64,000 nt of DNA from Deferrivibrio essentukiensis (lineage in GTDB: Bacteria; Chrysiogenota; Deferribacteres; Deferribacterales; Deferrivibrionaceae), in contig NZ_JAJAFU010000001.1 of assembly GCF_020480685.1 (NCBI RefSeq), positions 1-64,000 of the forward strand, in the 5' to 3' direction. Of the stretch, positions 43,150-52,078 are shown in pieces (position 1 is the stretch's first letter; each line of letters starts with the position of its first letter). The position numbers were made by a program, and so were the translations under genes. The notes beneath the pieces are model-generated. The model saw only the letters and a program-made list of their open reading frames with translations. It did no database searches and was not told where the DNA came from.

Positions 43150-43629
43150 ATGGAAACAATCCAGAACCTTATAGGTGTGCTTAAAAGTCAACTGAATCTG
43201 CTGGAAGAGCTTAACTCTATAATAGAGAAAGAGAAATATTATATAACTCATTGGGACATAGACAAGGTTATTGAGGTTGCAAAGCAAAAGGATACTGTCA
43301 TTTACAAAGACAGGGTTTTGGATGAAGCCAAAGATAAGTATGTTAAAAAGTATTGCAATCTAAATGGCTTGGTTGGGAATAATCTTAATGACATTATAGA
43401 TCACCTTTCAGATTCTCCTGAGAAACAGGAATTAATGGATTTGAAAAAAAGACTTACAGAGCTTGCGGCTAAAACTCACAATGAAAATCTTGCCATTAAA
43501 GTCCTTTACTCTACAAATCTTAGGCTTATATCAGATTTTTTTGATAAAATAGGAATTTCTACCGGGCATTCTTACAGCAGTAGCGGGGCAAAGGCAGCCA
43601 AATTAGCTTCTTTTACAAGAAGCGCATAA
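43150..43629 (+). CDS. flgN: Flagellar export chaperone FlgN
   Basis: A 159-residue, mostly helical protein (LKSQLNLLEELNSIIEKEK; VIEVAKQKDTVIYKD) with the FlgN pattern, placed between flgM and flgK as usual. FlgN escorts FlgK and FlgL to the flagellar export gate. ATG 43150 is used, with TGGAGG five bases upstream; the in-frame TTG at 43138 would overlap that site. Confidence 0.85.
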   Translation: METIQNLIGVLKSQLNLLEELNSIIEKEKYYITHWDIDKVIEVAKQKDTVIYKDRVLDEAKDKYVKKYCNLNGLVGNNLNDIIDHLSDSPEKQELMDLKKRLTELAAKTHNENLAIKVLYSTNLRLISDFFDKIGISTGHSYSSSGAKAAKLASFTRSA

Positions 43630-43641
43630 AAGGGGATTGGT

Positions 43642-45393
43642 ATGTCCAATATTTTCGGTACTTTATATACCGGTATTTCGGGGCTGATGACATCACAGGC
43701 AGGGATTGATGTAACTGGTCATAATATAGCCAATGCCAATACGGAAGGGTATTCAAGGCAGCGTGCCGTTATTTCGACTCAGAATCCTCTCCTTGTAACC
43801 CCCGGACCTTTTGGAAGGGGCTCAAAAGTAGAGTACATAGAAAGGACATATGATAATGTTTTGGCTGACAATTTAAGAAGGGAGACATCATCCCTCAGCT
43901 ATTGGTCTTCACTCCAAACATCTCTTGATGAAGTGTCTATCTATTTTAATGAGCTTGAAAGTGGTTCTGGCCTTGGAGATGCTTTGAAAGACTATTTTAA
44001 TGCATGGCAAAGCTTGGCAAATACGGCACCGGATAACTCTGACGAGTCTCAGGTTAAGAAGATTGAACTTATTAACAAAACGGATATTTTGACCAGCAAG
44101 ATTCAGGAAAGTTATACACAGCTTGAAAGATTGCAAGGCACTTCGGATTTTAAAATTGAGCAGTATGTAAATGAGATTAATGATATAGCTGAAAATATAA
44201 GGCAGATAAACATACAGATAGGTAAAGTTGAAGCCGGGGAAAATAAGGCTAACGATTTTCGTGATCAAAGAGAGTTACTTCTTAACAAACTGTCAGAGTA
44301 TGTCAATATAACCACTTCTGAAAGGGATGACGGGCAGATTGCAGTTTTAGTTGGTGGAATTACTCTGGTGGATTCGGATGTAATTAATGAGATATATACT
44401 GTCAAAAATGAAGATAATGACAATCATTACGATATATATTGGGGGACAAAAGGGAGCAATAACCCATTGGTGGATATAACTTCTAAAATATATTCAGGCA
44501 AACTTGCCGGAGAATTAAAAACAAGGGATGAAACACTAACTTCTTATAAAGGCAAGCTTGATGAGCTTGCTCAGACCCTTATAAAAGAAACCAACAGAAT
44601 ACATTCTACAGGCCTTGGGGTGGAAAGGTTTAACTCCATAACATCTACAAACGGGGTGCAAAGTCCGACATTTATTTTTACAAGGGATGCCGGTAAATTC
44701 CCTTATGATATAAATGAAGGGACATTTAGAATTGCCGTCTACAATAGTGAAGGTGAAGTATCAGGGAATTTTGATATCGATATCAACCCTGAAGAGGATA
44801 ATCTTTATTCGGTAATAGAAAAGATTAACCAGGCAGGGGCAACTGTGGCAAGCGGTAAAATTTCGGCGCAGCTTTCAAGTGGGAATACAATAAAGATTAC
44901 CGCTGAAGAAGGTTATACTTTTTCTTTTGTGGAAGATACGACAAATTTTTTGGTGGCATCAGGCCTTTATGGCTATTTTAAAGGTTCAGGCGCAAGTGAT
45001 ATTGCAGTAAATGATTTTCTTGCTACCAATCCTAATTTTATAGCAACTGCCAAATCTACCGCACCCGGAGATAATTCAAACGCCCTTGAATTATCAAATT
45101 TGAAATTTAGTAAGCTTGTAAATGGGAATTATTCCATTGATGAATTTTACTCGGTTTTTACCACAACCATCGCAGCTGATAAAAATCAAGTAAATACATT
45201 TTATGACTCAAAAAAACAGTCTGTTGACCAATTCACCATGAAGTTGGAGCAGATAAAAGGTGTCTCCATTGATGAGGAATTTACAAACCTCATAAAGTTT
45301 CAAAAAGCTTACGAGGCAAACGCAAGATTCATTACTGCGGTTGACCAGATGATAGACAAGCTTATCAATGGGGTCGGACTTGTTGGCAGATAG
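43642..45393 (+). CDS. flgK: Flagellar hook-associated protein 1
   Basis: A 583-residue protein with N-terminal FGTLYTGISGLMTSQAGID and HNIANANTEGYSRQRA, and a C-terminal helix FTNLIKFQKAYEANARFITA. These are FlgK signatures. Its length is normal for the family. It forms the first junction layer between hook and filament outside the cell. Confidence 0.95.
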   Translation: MSNIFGTLYTGISGLMTSQAGIDVTGHNIANANTEGYSRQRAVISTQNPLLVTPGPFGRGSKVEYIERTYDNVLADNLRRETSSLSYWSSLQTSLDEVSIYFNELESGSGLGDALKDYFNAWQSLANTAPDNSDESQVKKIELINKTDILTSKIQESYTQLERLQGTSDFKIEQYVNEINDIAENIRQINIQIGKVEAGENKANDFRDQRELLLNKLSEYVNITTSERDDGQIAVLVGGITLVDSDVINEIYTVKNEDNDNHYDIYWGTKGSNNPLVDITSKIYSGKLAGELKTRDETLTSYKGKLDELAQTLIKETNRIHSTGLGVERFNSITSTNGVQSPTFIFTRDAGKFPYDINEGTFRIAVYNSEGEVSGNFDIDINPEEDNLYSVIEKINQAGATVASGKISAQLSSGNTIKITAEEGYTFSFVEDTTNFLVASGLYGYFKGSGASDIAVNDFLATNPNFIATAKSTAPGDNSNALELSNLKFSKLVNGNYSIDEFYSVFTTTIAADKNQVNTFYDSKKQSVDQFTMKLEQIKGVSIDEEFTNLIKFQKAYEANARFITAVDQMIDKLINGVGLVGR

Positions 45394-45402
45394 GGGTGAC
45401 AT

Positions 45403-48400
45403 ATGCGCGTAACTTTTAATTTATTACCTTTTAAATATATGTCCAACTTGGAGAAATCTCTCACAAAGCTGACAGACAGCAATGAAAAGGTGACAGTGGG
45501 CAGGACATTGCTAAAGCCTGAAGAAAGCCCCATAAATTATGTAAGTGCTATTAATGTTCAAAGGACAATAGATGAAGCTGATCAGTTTAAGTCAAATGCA
45601 GAAAATGCACTATCTTGGATTACAAATACAGATAATGAGCTGCAAAGGGCAATAGACTTATTAAGTCAGGCAAAAAACCAATACGCCATAGCGGGTGCCA
45701 ATGATAGCCAGAGTGCTACCAGTCGAAAAGCACTTGCAGGGGATGTAATCAATATCTTGGACTCAATGGTTGATATTGGTAATGCAAACTATATGGGAAG
45801 ATATCTGTTTGCAGGCTTTGAGACTGAAACAACTCCTTTTACTGCAGATACAAGGGAAATATCTTCTGTAAGCTCAGATAACTCTGAGGTGGAAGTTTAT
45901 ACGAGAAAAGTTTTTGGGGACATGCCGGAGCCTGATGAGGGTGCTTATTCGATATATTTAAACAAGGATGCAAATACTGATGTCGTGACAATTTCCGTTT
46001 ATGATAAAAATAATAATATTCTTTTTCTTGACTCAAACGGTAGCGATGAGACGGCTAAAGGTGGCAACAGGACAAGCACTTCTATTTCAGTTAAATTTGA
46101 GCCGGGGAAAGTTATAAATACGGGTCTTGGTTTTGCGGTGAAGCTCCCTGAAAGCGATTTTACAAGCAGCAAGATAGATTTTTACTTTAAGCCCGGAGAT
46201 GATATCAGATACCATGGGGATTTGGGAAAAATTAATACCAAAATCGGATATAATCAGGAAGTTACTTTAAATCTTACAGGCAAAGAGGTATTTCTTGAGG
46301 CTGACAGAGTGTTAAAATCTACAAGATACAACACAGTAAAAGGTTTGGGGATAACTTCTACCACAAAGTTTTCTCAGATAGATTCGGCAAATTTGGGGGA
46401 TGCAGACTATATTGATATTTCAGGGACTGACCATTACGGATATAAAGTCGGTGCGGCAAAATTATTGTCTGTCAATAGTGCGACACTTGACATGACAGAT
46501 AAAAATGATTCGGAAAGGTCTGTATTATTAAAATATGCCGGGAAAGATTATCTGCTCACAATGGACAAAAGAGCATATCAAGATATGGACGATGTGATAT
46601 TTAGCTTGAATAGAATGCTTGAAACAAATGGTCTTGGGAATGAGATAGAGGCAAGTGCCGATGGTGATAAAATACTTTTTAGTACCACAAGAGCTGGCAA
46701 TATGGTTAATTTTGAGCTTTACGGCTCAAGAAATAATACATTAGGATTTGAAGGGAATATTGAAGTAAGTGATGAGATAAATCTTACAGGTGCTGCAAAT
46801 GTGGATTTATTGGTCCCGAATTCATCTGTAGCCAGCACGGTTAATTTTAGCTCAATTGATGAAGCATCTGTCGAAAGCGCAATAACTACGGCAGTAGGGA
46901 ATAACTATTCCGTTATTAGCCCAATTTATACATCATCAAGTGCGACTTTCAGAGTCGTAACATATGACCCGAATATGAAATATGAAGTAAAGGGTAAAGA
47001 TACAAGATTTGAGATTAATTATGATGATTTTGATATTACAAATAAGATTTCTGTTGATTTTACCGGTGTGAGTGCGTCAGCATCAACTGCCACAGAATTT
47101 ATTATTAATGGTGAGAAAATTACTTTTACCCCGGTAGATGAAAATTCAGATGGCAATATAGAAAAATTTGAAATAAAAAATGCACTGGATAATGCCTTAA
47201 AAGCCAAAGGGCTCAATTTTAACTTATCTTATGAAATTTCAAATGTAAGTGTAAGTGCAAATGCTACTTTTGACATTAAGTTTAATCTTGAAAATATAAA
47301 TTACGGTTCAGACTCATATCTTGCTGTAAGTCACAACGGCACTACAAAATTTGATAATGCCTACGGCAGTGATTTCCCCGTGGCTACAGAAAAAAGGGTG
47401 GGAGATTTACTTGACTTTATAGAAGAGCTTTACGGATACACTGTCAAGGCAAGTATTGAAAATGGCAATATCTATGTAAGAGACTTGCGATCAGGGGAAA
47501 GCAAATTTACCCTCAGATTTGCTGAAAGTAACAAAGGGCTTGGTTATCCCGAAGTGAATAGGAATGTGACCCTTCTTGGCAAATATAATGGAAATGGCGA
47601 TGATACATGGCGAGTTACCATAAATCAAAATGCTGTTAATCCTACCGATTTGGATGTGACAGTTATCGATGCTAAAGGTGGAACAATACTTACAAAGACC
47701 GTTACCGGGTATGACGGCAGCCCAATCGATCTTGGCTCAGGTGTATCTGTTGTGGTTGATTCAAGTTCAAATCAGTCCTTTGAAGTCAGCTTGAAGGCAA
47801 ATTCGAGCTTTAGTCTTGGGGATATGAATATTGTTCAGGAAGGTAAAAATGTAGATATATTCAGGTCGCTAAAAAATCTTTACGATGCACTGAATATGAA
47901 CATTCCCCAAGAGGGGATAGGGGCTCCAAGCGCTTGGCGTGACGAAAGCCTTAAGTCTACAGCAAGCCCTTATCTGGATGGGACATTTAGAGGTAATTAT
48001 AATGATGAGTGGACTTATGAAGTCCAGCCTGTCGGGGATAAAACTGAATTTTTCATTCAACAAGAGCTAAGCACTTCAAGTGTAGGCAATTTATCTTTAC
48101 CTTCTGCAAACCCCTTGGACTTTGATGTTTTGGTGTCTGACAATAGTGGAAATGTTTCAAACGTAAGTTTTAATATTTTAGCAGGTGGCACATCAGACGA
48201 TTTGTTAAATGCTATTAATAAAAACCCAACCCTTTTGGGACTAGGCATTAAAGCAGAAGTTCTTAACAATAAACTTGTAATAAAATCAGGCAGCGGTCTG
48301 AAAAATGTGGAGATTAATGCAAATGACTCTACTACTGCGGCTGCACTTGGGCTTGGCAGTAGTGAAAGATTTGTTTATTCAAAACAGACACCTGTGTTAG

Positions 48401-49122
48401 AGCTCGAAAATACAACGGACTTAGAGCGGACACTTACATTTAAGTATTTTGACGGTACAAATTGGAATAATAAGTCTGTTACCGTAGATGGTAAGAAATA
48501 TAATTCCATAGATGAGTTAGCCAATGAGATAAATTCCAAAATAGCAGGCAGTGTCGACATAGTTGCCTCAAATGTTAACGGCAATTTAGCGTTTAATTAT
48601 GATACTGATAACAATAATGATATAACCAACCTGATTTTAGAAGGGGATTATGCCGGGACTTTAGGGTATTTTAAGCCCGGAGATGAAGTAAAAATAAAGG
48701 TTTCAGGTAGCAGTGGTGAACTGATAAATTATGTTTCTCTTAATACTGCTGGGAAGTTAAAAGATGTAGGTGATGGTGTGAAATTAGCTTTTGATGCAGG
48801 CAAGCTTTATACAGCGGACTCCTTCACTTCGACGGTAGGCTCAGGAATAAACTATGAAATACCTGTCCTTGACAAAGCCGAAACTCAGATAACTACAAAC
48901 TTGACTTTGACAGGCACAAGGCAAAATAGAGTGGATTCTCTGATTAATTTTCATACGACTATATCTACTTCCAATGAAGAGATTAAGGCTAAATATCTTG
49001 GAGCCACTGAAATAGATATGACAAAAGCTATTACGGAATTTCAACTGGCACAGCAGGCTTATCAGATGGCTATGTCAACTGCAGCTAAAGTGCTTCAGAT
49101 GTCGATTATGGACTATTTATAA
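45403..49122 (+). CDS. flgL: Giant flagellar hook-associated protein 3 (FlgL)
   Basis: A 1239-residue protein, three to four times the usual FlgL length. The ends are ordinary: N-terminal MRVTFNLLPFKYMSNLEKSL and NALSWITNTDNELQRAIDLL, and C-terminal MTKAITEFQLAQQAYQMAMS. The middle (about 130-1150) is a long beta-rich insert with repeated flagellin-type modules, for example FKPGDDIRYHGDLG, KYNGNGDDTWRV, FRGNYNDEWTYEV and FKPGDEVKIKV, plus IN-motif-like stretches. The frame is intact. The insert probably forms exposed domains at the hook-filament junction. Confidence 0.92.
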   Translation: MRVTFNLLPFKYMSNLEKSLTKLTDSNEKVTVGRTLLKPEESPINYVSAINVQRTIDEADQFKSNAENALSWITNTDNELQRAIDLLSQAKNQYAIAGANDSQSATSRKALAGDVINILDSMVDIGNANYMGRYLFAGFETETTPFTADTREISSVSSDNSEVEVYTRKVFGDMPEPDEGAYSIYLNKDANTDVVTISVYDKNNNILFLDSNGSDETAKGGNRTSTSISVKFEPGKVINTGLGFAVKLPESDFTSSKIDFYFKPGDDIRYHGDLGKINTKIGYNQEVTLNLTGKEVFLEADRVLKSTRYNTVKGLGITSTTKFSQIDSANLGDADYIDISGTDHYGYKVGAAKLLSVNSATLDMTDKNDSERSVLLKYAGKDYLLTMDKRAYQDMDDVIFSLNRMLETNGLGNEIEASADGDKILFSTTRAGNMVNFELYGSRNNTLGFEGNIEVSDEINLTGAANVDLLVPNSSVASTVNFSSIDEASVESAITTAVGNNYSVISPIYTSSSATFRVVTYDPNMKYEVKGKDTRFEINYDDFDITNKISVDFTGVSASASTATEFIINGEKITFTPVDENSDGNIEKFEIKNALDNALKAKGLNFNLSYEISNVSVSANATFDIKFNLENINYGSDSYLAVSHNGTTKFDNAYGSDFPVATEKRVGDLLDFIEELYGYTVKASIENGNIYVRDLRSGESKFTLRFAESNKGLGYPEVNRNVTLLGKYNGNGDDTWRVTINQNAVNPTDLDVTVIDAKGGTILTKTVTGYDGSPIDLGSGVSVVVDSSSNQSFEVSLKANSSFSLGDMNIVQEGKNVDIFRSLKNLYDALNMNIPQEGIGAPSAWRDESLKSTASPYLDGTFRGNYNDEWTYEVQPVGDKTEFFIQQELSTSSVGNLSLPSANPLDFDVLVSDNSGNVSNVSFNILAGGTSDDLLNAINKNPTLLGLGIKAEVLNNKLVIKSGSGLKNVEINANDSTTAAALGLGSSERFVYSKQTPVLELENTTDLERTLTFKYFDGTNWNNKSVTVDGKKYNSIDELANEINSKIAGSVDIVASNVNGNLAFNYDTDNNNDITNLILEGDYAGTLGYFKPGDEVKIKVSGSSGELINYVSLNTAGKLKDVGDGVKLAFDAGKLYTADSFTSTVGSGINYEIPVLDKAETQITTNLTLTGTRQNRVDSLINFHTTISTSNEEIKAKYLGATEIDMTKAITEFQLAQQAYQMAMSTAAKVLQMSIMDYL

Positions 49123-49145
49123 TAAATATTTTATAGAGGTGTAAG

Positions 49146-49616
49146 ATGAGTGCACAAAAAGTTTTGAAAAAAGAGGAAAATATGGAGAAAAAAGTTTTAA
49201 ATTCACCTAAACTTGGCAAGTTTGAGTATACCGAAGATGATTTGGTGACTATGGTATCACCTATCTTAGGATTTAATGAGCTATCAGACTTTCTATTTAT
49301 CTCTTCTGAAGAGTTTTATCCTTTTTCTTATTTTCAATCAGTTCAAGATGAAAATGTTACTTTTATCCTTGCAGATATAAAAATATTTTTCCCAGATTAT
49401 TCTCCAAAGTTTAATAAAAGGGATTACAAAGTCTTACAGATTGAAAAAGATGAAGATATGGCACTTTTCGGACTTGTAGTAGTTAAGGATGACCCTCAAG
49501 ATGCTACTATAAACTTAAAAGCCCCTGTGGTGATAAATACTAATAAAAAACTTGCAAAACAGATAATTTTAGAAGATGATATTTATAAAGTGAAGACGCC
49601 GCTCTTTAGCAAATAG
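49146..49616 (+). CDS. fliW: Flagellar assembly factor FliW
   Basis: A 156-residue protein with FliW features (GILGF equivalent [35 protein letters not shown]-like segment; [19 protein letters not shown]). It sits directly before csrA, the standard pair. FliW binds flagellin and, when free, blocks CsrA. ATG 49146 has GAGGTG upstream; ATG 49182 also has GAGG and would give a 144-residue form closer to typical length. Confidence 0.92.
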   Translation: MSAQKVLKKEENMEKKVLNSPKLGKFEYTEDDLVTMVSPILGFNELSDFLFISSEEFYPFSYFQSVQDENVTFILADIKIFFPDYSPKFNKRDYKVLQIEKDEDMALFGLVVVKDDPQDATINLKAPVVINTNKKLAKQIILEDDIYKVKTPLFSK

Positions 49617-49623
49617 GGGAAGC

Positions 49624-49848
49624 ATGTTAGTTTTAACGAGAAAGCTTAATGAAAGCCTGATGATTGGGGACGATATAGAAATAAAGATTGTGGATATATC
49701 GAGTAAAAATGTGAAGATAGGGATAGAAGCCCCAAAAAATGTGCAGGTATTCAGAAAGGAAATTTATGACGAAATTAAGCAGGAAAATATTGAGGCCATC
49801 AACAGGGATGTGGTGTCACTGATAGATTTTATGAAAAAGAAGAAGTGA
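49624..49848 (+). CDS. csrA: Carbon storage/flagellin translation regulator CsrA
   Basis: A 74-residue RNA-binding protein starting [20 protein letters not shown], with [20 protein letters not shown]: CsrA throughout. It binds GGA motifs in leaders such as that of flagellin mRNA and is antagonised by FliW. It may also regulate glycogen genes, as in other bacteria. Its stop is only three bases from the convergent ccmD gene. Confidence 0.95.
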   Translation: MLVLTRKLNESLMIGDDIEIKIVDISSKNVKIGIEAPKNVQVFRKEIYDEIKQENIEAINRDVVSLIDFMKKKK

Positions 49849-49851
49849 CGG

Positions 49852-49983
49852 CTATTCCTTAGAGATTAACCTGTCCACTTTCTGGCTAAGCTCCTTGATT
49901 TTACTGTTAAGCTTAAGTATGTAAGAAAATATCAATACCCATATGACAGCATAAGCAGAGAATAAATACCAGAAATTTTTCAT
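49852..49983 (-). CDS. ccmD: CcmD-like small membrane protein
   Basis: A 43-residue frame read from the minus strand: MKNFWYLFSAYAVIWVLIFS, then YILKLNSKIKELSQKVDRL. There is one hydrophobic helix followed by a charged helical tail, the CcmD pattern. It lies directly after ccmC and is preceded by AAGGGG. CcmD helps release the holo-CcmE from CcmABC. It is short enough to be missed by gene callers. Confidence 0.82.
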   Translation of the reverse strand: MKNFWYLFSAYAVIWVLIFSYILKLNSKIKELSQKVDRLISKE

Positions 49984-49997
49984 ATTAACCCCTTCTT

Positions 49998-50657
49998 TTA
50001 TTCGTTTTCTATTGTAAGAATTTTTCTTTCCAAAGCTTTAATCTTTAAATTTTTGTTCATCAGCATCAGGTATAAAAATGTAAATGCGATTACTGACACG
50101 ATTAGGCTTGTAATCATATCAGGATGAAGCCCGCCGCCACCTTTTTGTAAAACATTTGGGTGGATTGTCCTCCACCATCTGATAGACAAGAAAACTATCG
50201 GCACGTCAATAAAACCTACGATACCAACCGCTGCAGCAAACTTAGCCCTTTTGTCCTCTTCATCTATAAATTTTCTTAACATTAGGTAACCCACATAGAT
50301 AAACCACAAAATGAGCGTGGTAGTAAGCCTTGGGTCCCAAGTCCACCATGTCCCCCAGAAAGACTTTGCCCAAATGGGGCCTGTAATAAGGACAATAGAG
50401 CAGAAGATTATTCCTATTCCAGCTGAAGAAGAAGCTATATCATCAAAGATATACCTGTTTGTGGCAAGCAAGAAAATACTGCATATAAATGTCACAAAAA
50501 AAGCAAAAAAGGCAATCCAAGCGCTGGCCACATGAAAATAAAATATTTTTTGGACAGGGCCCATCACTTTTTCCACCGGAGCATAAATAAAAGCAAAATA
50601 GAGTGCCACAAGGATAAGAATAAAAGATAAAAAGTCGATTACTTTTTCCAGTTTCAT
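49998..50657 (-). CDS. ccmC: Heme exporter/CcmE heme-loading protein CcmC
   Basis: A 219-residue protein with six hydrophobic segments and the tryptophan-rich motif WGTWWTWDPRLT that holds heme, with a His near IFYFHVASAW. ATG 50657 follows AGGAG; a GTG at 50663 is less likely. CcmC loads heme onto CcmE in the periplasm. Confidence 0.95.
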   Translation of the reverse strand: MKLEKVIDFLSFILILVALYFAFIYAPVEKVMGPVQKIFYFHVASAWIAFFAFFVTFICSIFLLATNRYIFDDIASSSAGIGIIFCSIVLITGPIWAKSFWGTWWTWDPRLTTTLILWFIYVGYLMLRKFIDEEDKRAKFAAAVGIVGFIDVPIVFLSIRWWRTIHPNVLQKGGGGLHPDMITSLIVSVIAFTFLYLMLMNKNLKIKALERKILTIENE

Positions 50658-50659
50658 AA

Positions 50660-51340
50660 TCACTCCTCAACTATGTAGTCAAATATAGCATATACAACAA
50701 ATGTAAATATCAAGTCAAATGCTGCGATTAATCTAATCCATCTGTCAGCATCAGAAATCGTATCCCCTTTAATAAAAATATTTATAGACTGTATTGCAGC
50801 GAGTATGATAGGGATCATCAAAGGGAGCAAGAGTATCGGAAGCATAACCTCTCTTGTGCGGGATTTGACGGATATTATGGAAAAAAGTGTACCAAGTACA
50901 GAAAAACCGTAAGTCCCTAAAATAAAAACAGGGATTGAAAGGAGTGTATGCTTAAATATGTTTACATTATAAAAGATTGTAAAGACGGGGATAGTTACTA
51001 TTTCCATAAATATCAGGAATATAAAATTTGACAATACCTTACCAAAGAAAATTGCACTTTTGTCAACCGGAGCCAAAAGCAAGGCATTGAGATTGCCGCC
51101 GTTAATTTCGCTCATCATAGATTTATTTAGCCCTAATATGCCTGCAAACACTATTGCCATCCATAATATCCCACCTACAAGGTCAATTTTGTATTCTGCA
51201 CCGGGCTCAAATATAAAGCTGAATACTATTACTGTAAGTAGCGAGAATATGAGCATGGAGTTTATAACCTCTTTAGATTTCAGCTCAAGAAGGATATCTT
51301 TTTCAAATATATGGTAAATGGTCTTGAAATACTTTTTCAC
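50660..51340 (-). CDS. ccmB: Heme export ABC permease CcmB
   Basis: A 226-residue membrane protein with six hydrophobic segments. FEKDILLELKSKE and GLNKSMMSEINGGNLNALLL are typical CcmB regions. It pairs with the ATPase CcmA and releases holo-CcmE from CcmC. It sits between ccmA and ccmC with gaps of a few bases. Confidence 0.93.
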   Translation of the reverse strand: MKKYFKTIYHIFEKDILLELKSKEVINSMLIFSLLTVIVFSFIFEPGAEYKIDLVGGILWMAIVFAGILGLNKSMMSEINGGNLNALLLAPVDKSAIFFGKVLSNFIFLIFMEIVTIPVFTIFYNVNIFKHTLLSIPVFILGTYGFSVLGTLFSIISVKSRTREVMLPILLLPLMIPIILAAIQSINIFIKGDTISDADRWIRLIAAFDLIFTFVVYAIFDYIVEE

Positions 51341-51343
51341 TTT

Positions 51344-52078
51344 TCAATTCTCCAAAGTTGAAATATAAATGTCTTCAAACTCGCTTTCAGGTATATTTTC
51401 CTTTTTCTCAAATAAAGCAATCTCCCCTTTTTTCATGATGGCAATTTTTGAGCCGAGGTCATACCCTCTGCTTAAATTGTGTGTAACCATAATAATCGTT
51501 TTTTTATTTTTAAACTGTTCCCTGAGTATGTTGGTCAGAATATAAGAAGCATGTTGATCTAATCCTGTATAAGGCTCATCAAGGAGAATAATTTCAGGGT
51601 CGTGGATAAGCGCTCGGGCAATAGATAGCCTTTGTAGCATACCTCTTGAGTATCCTCTTACATAATCATTTTTTCTATTTAACAGTTCAACTTTTTTTAA
51701 AATTTCCTCTACTTTTACTTCTATATTGTCTACGCCATAGATTTTTGCATAAAACTTTAGATTATCAAAAGCAGAAAGATTTTCGTAAAGAAAAGGGAGG
51801 TGAGATATTACCCCAAAAGTTTTTCTAAACTCATCAGGTTGTTTAGTCAAATCTATTCCACTAAAATAGACTTTACCCTTAGTTGGCCTTGTTTGTGCAG
51901 AGAGAATTTTCAATAGGGTGGATTTGCCTGCACCGTTTGGCCCAAATATAGAAAGAAAGTCCCCTTTTTCTAAAGAAAAGGAGACCCCTTTGAGTGCATC
52001 TATATGCCCATAACTTTTTTTTACGTTGTCAAGCTTTATAAAATTAGTTTTATTTTCGCTTGAATTGGAAAATTCCAT
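51344..52078 (-). CDS. ccmA: Heme export ABC ATPase CcmA
   Basis: A 244-residue ATPase with Walker A GPNGAGKST, signature YSRGMLQRLS (the RGMxQR form common in CcmA), Walker B IILLDEPYTGLD and switch His in MVTHN. The start lies within the end of ccmF (29-base overlap), so translation is coupled. Confidence 0.92.
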   Translation of the reverse strand: MEFSNSSENKTNFIKLDNVKKSYGHIDALKGVSFSLEKGDFLSIFGPNGAGKSTLLKILSAQTRPTKGKVYFSGIDLTKQPDEFRKTFGVISHLPFLYENLSAFDNLKFYAKIYGVDNIEVKVEEILKKVELLNRKNDYVRGYSRGMLQRLSIARALIHDPEIILLDEPYTGLDQHASYILTNILREQFKNKKTIIMVTHNLSRGYDLGSKIAIMKKGEIALFEKKENIPESEFEDIYISTLEN

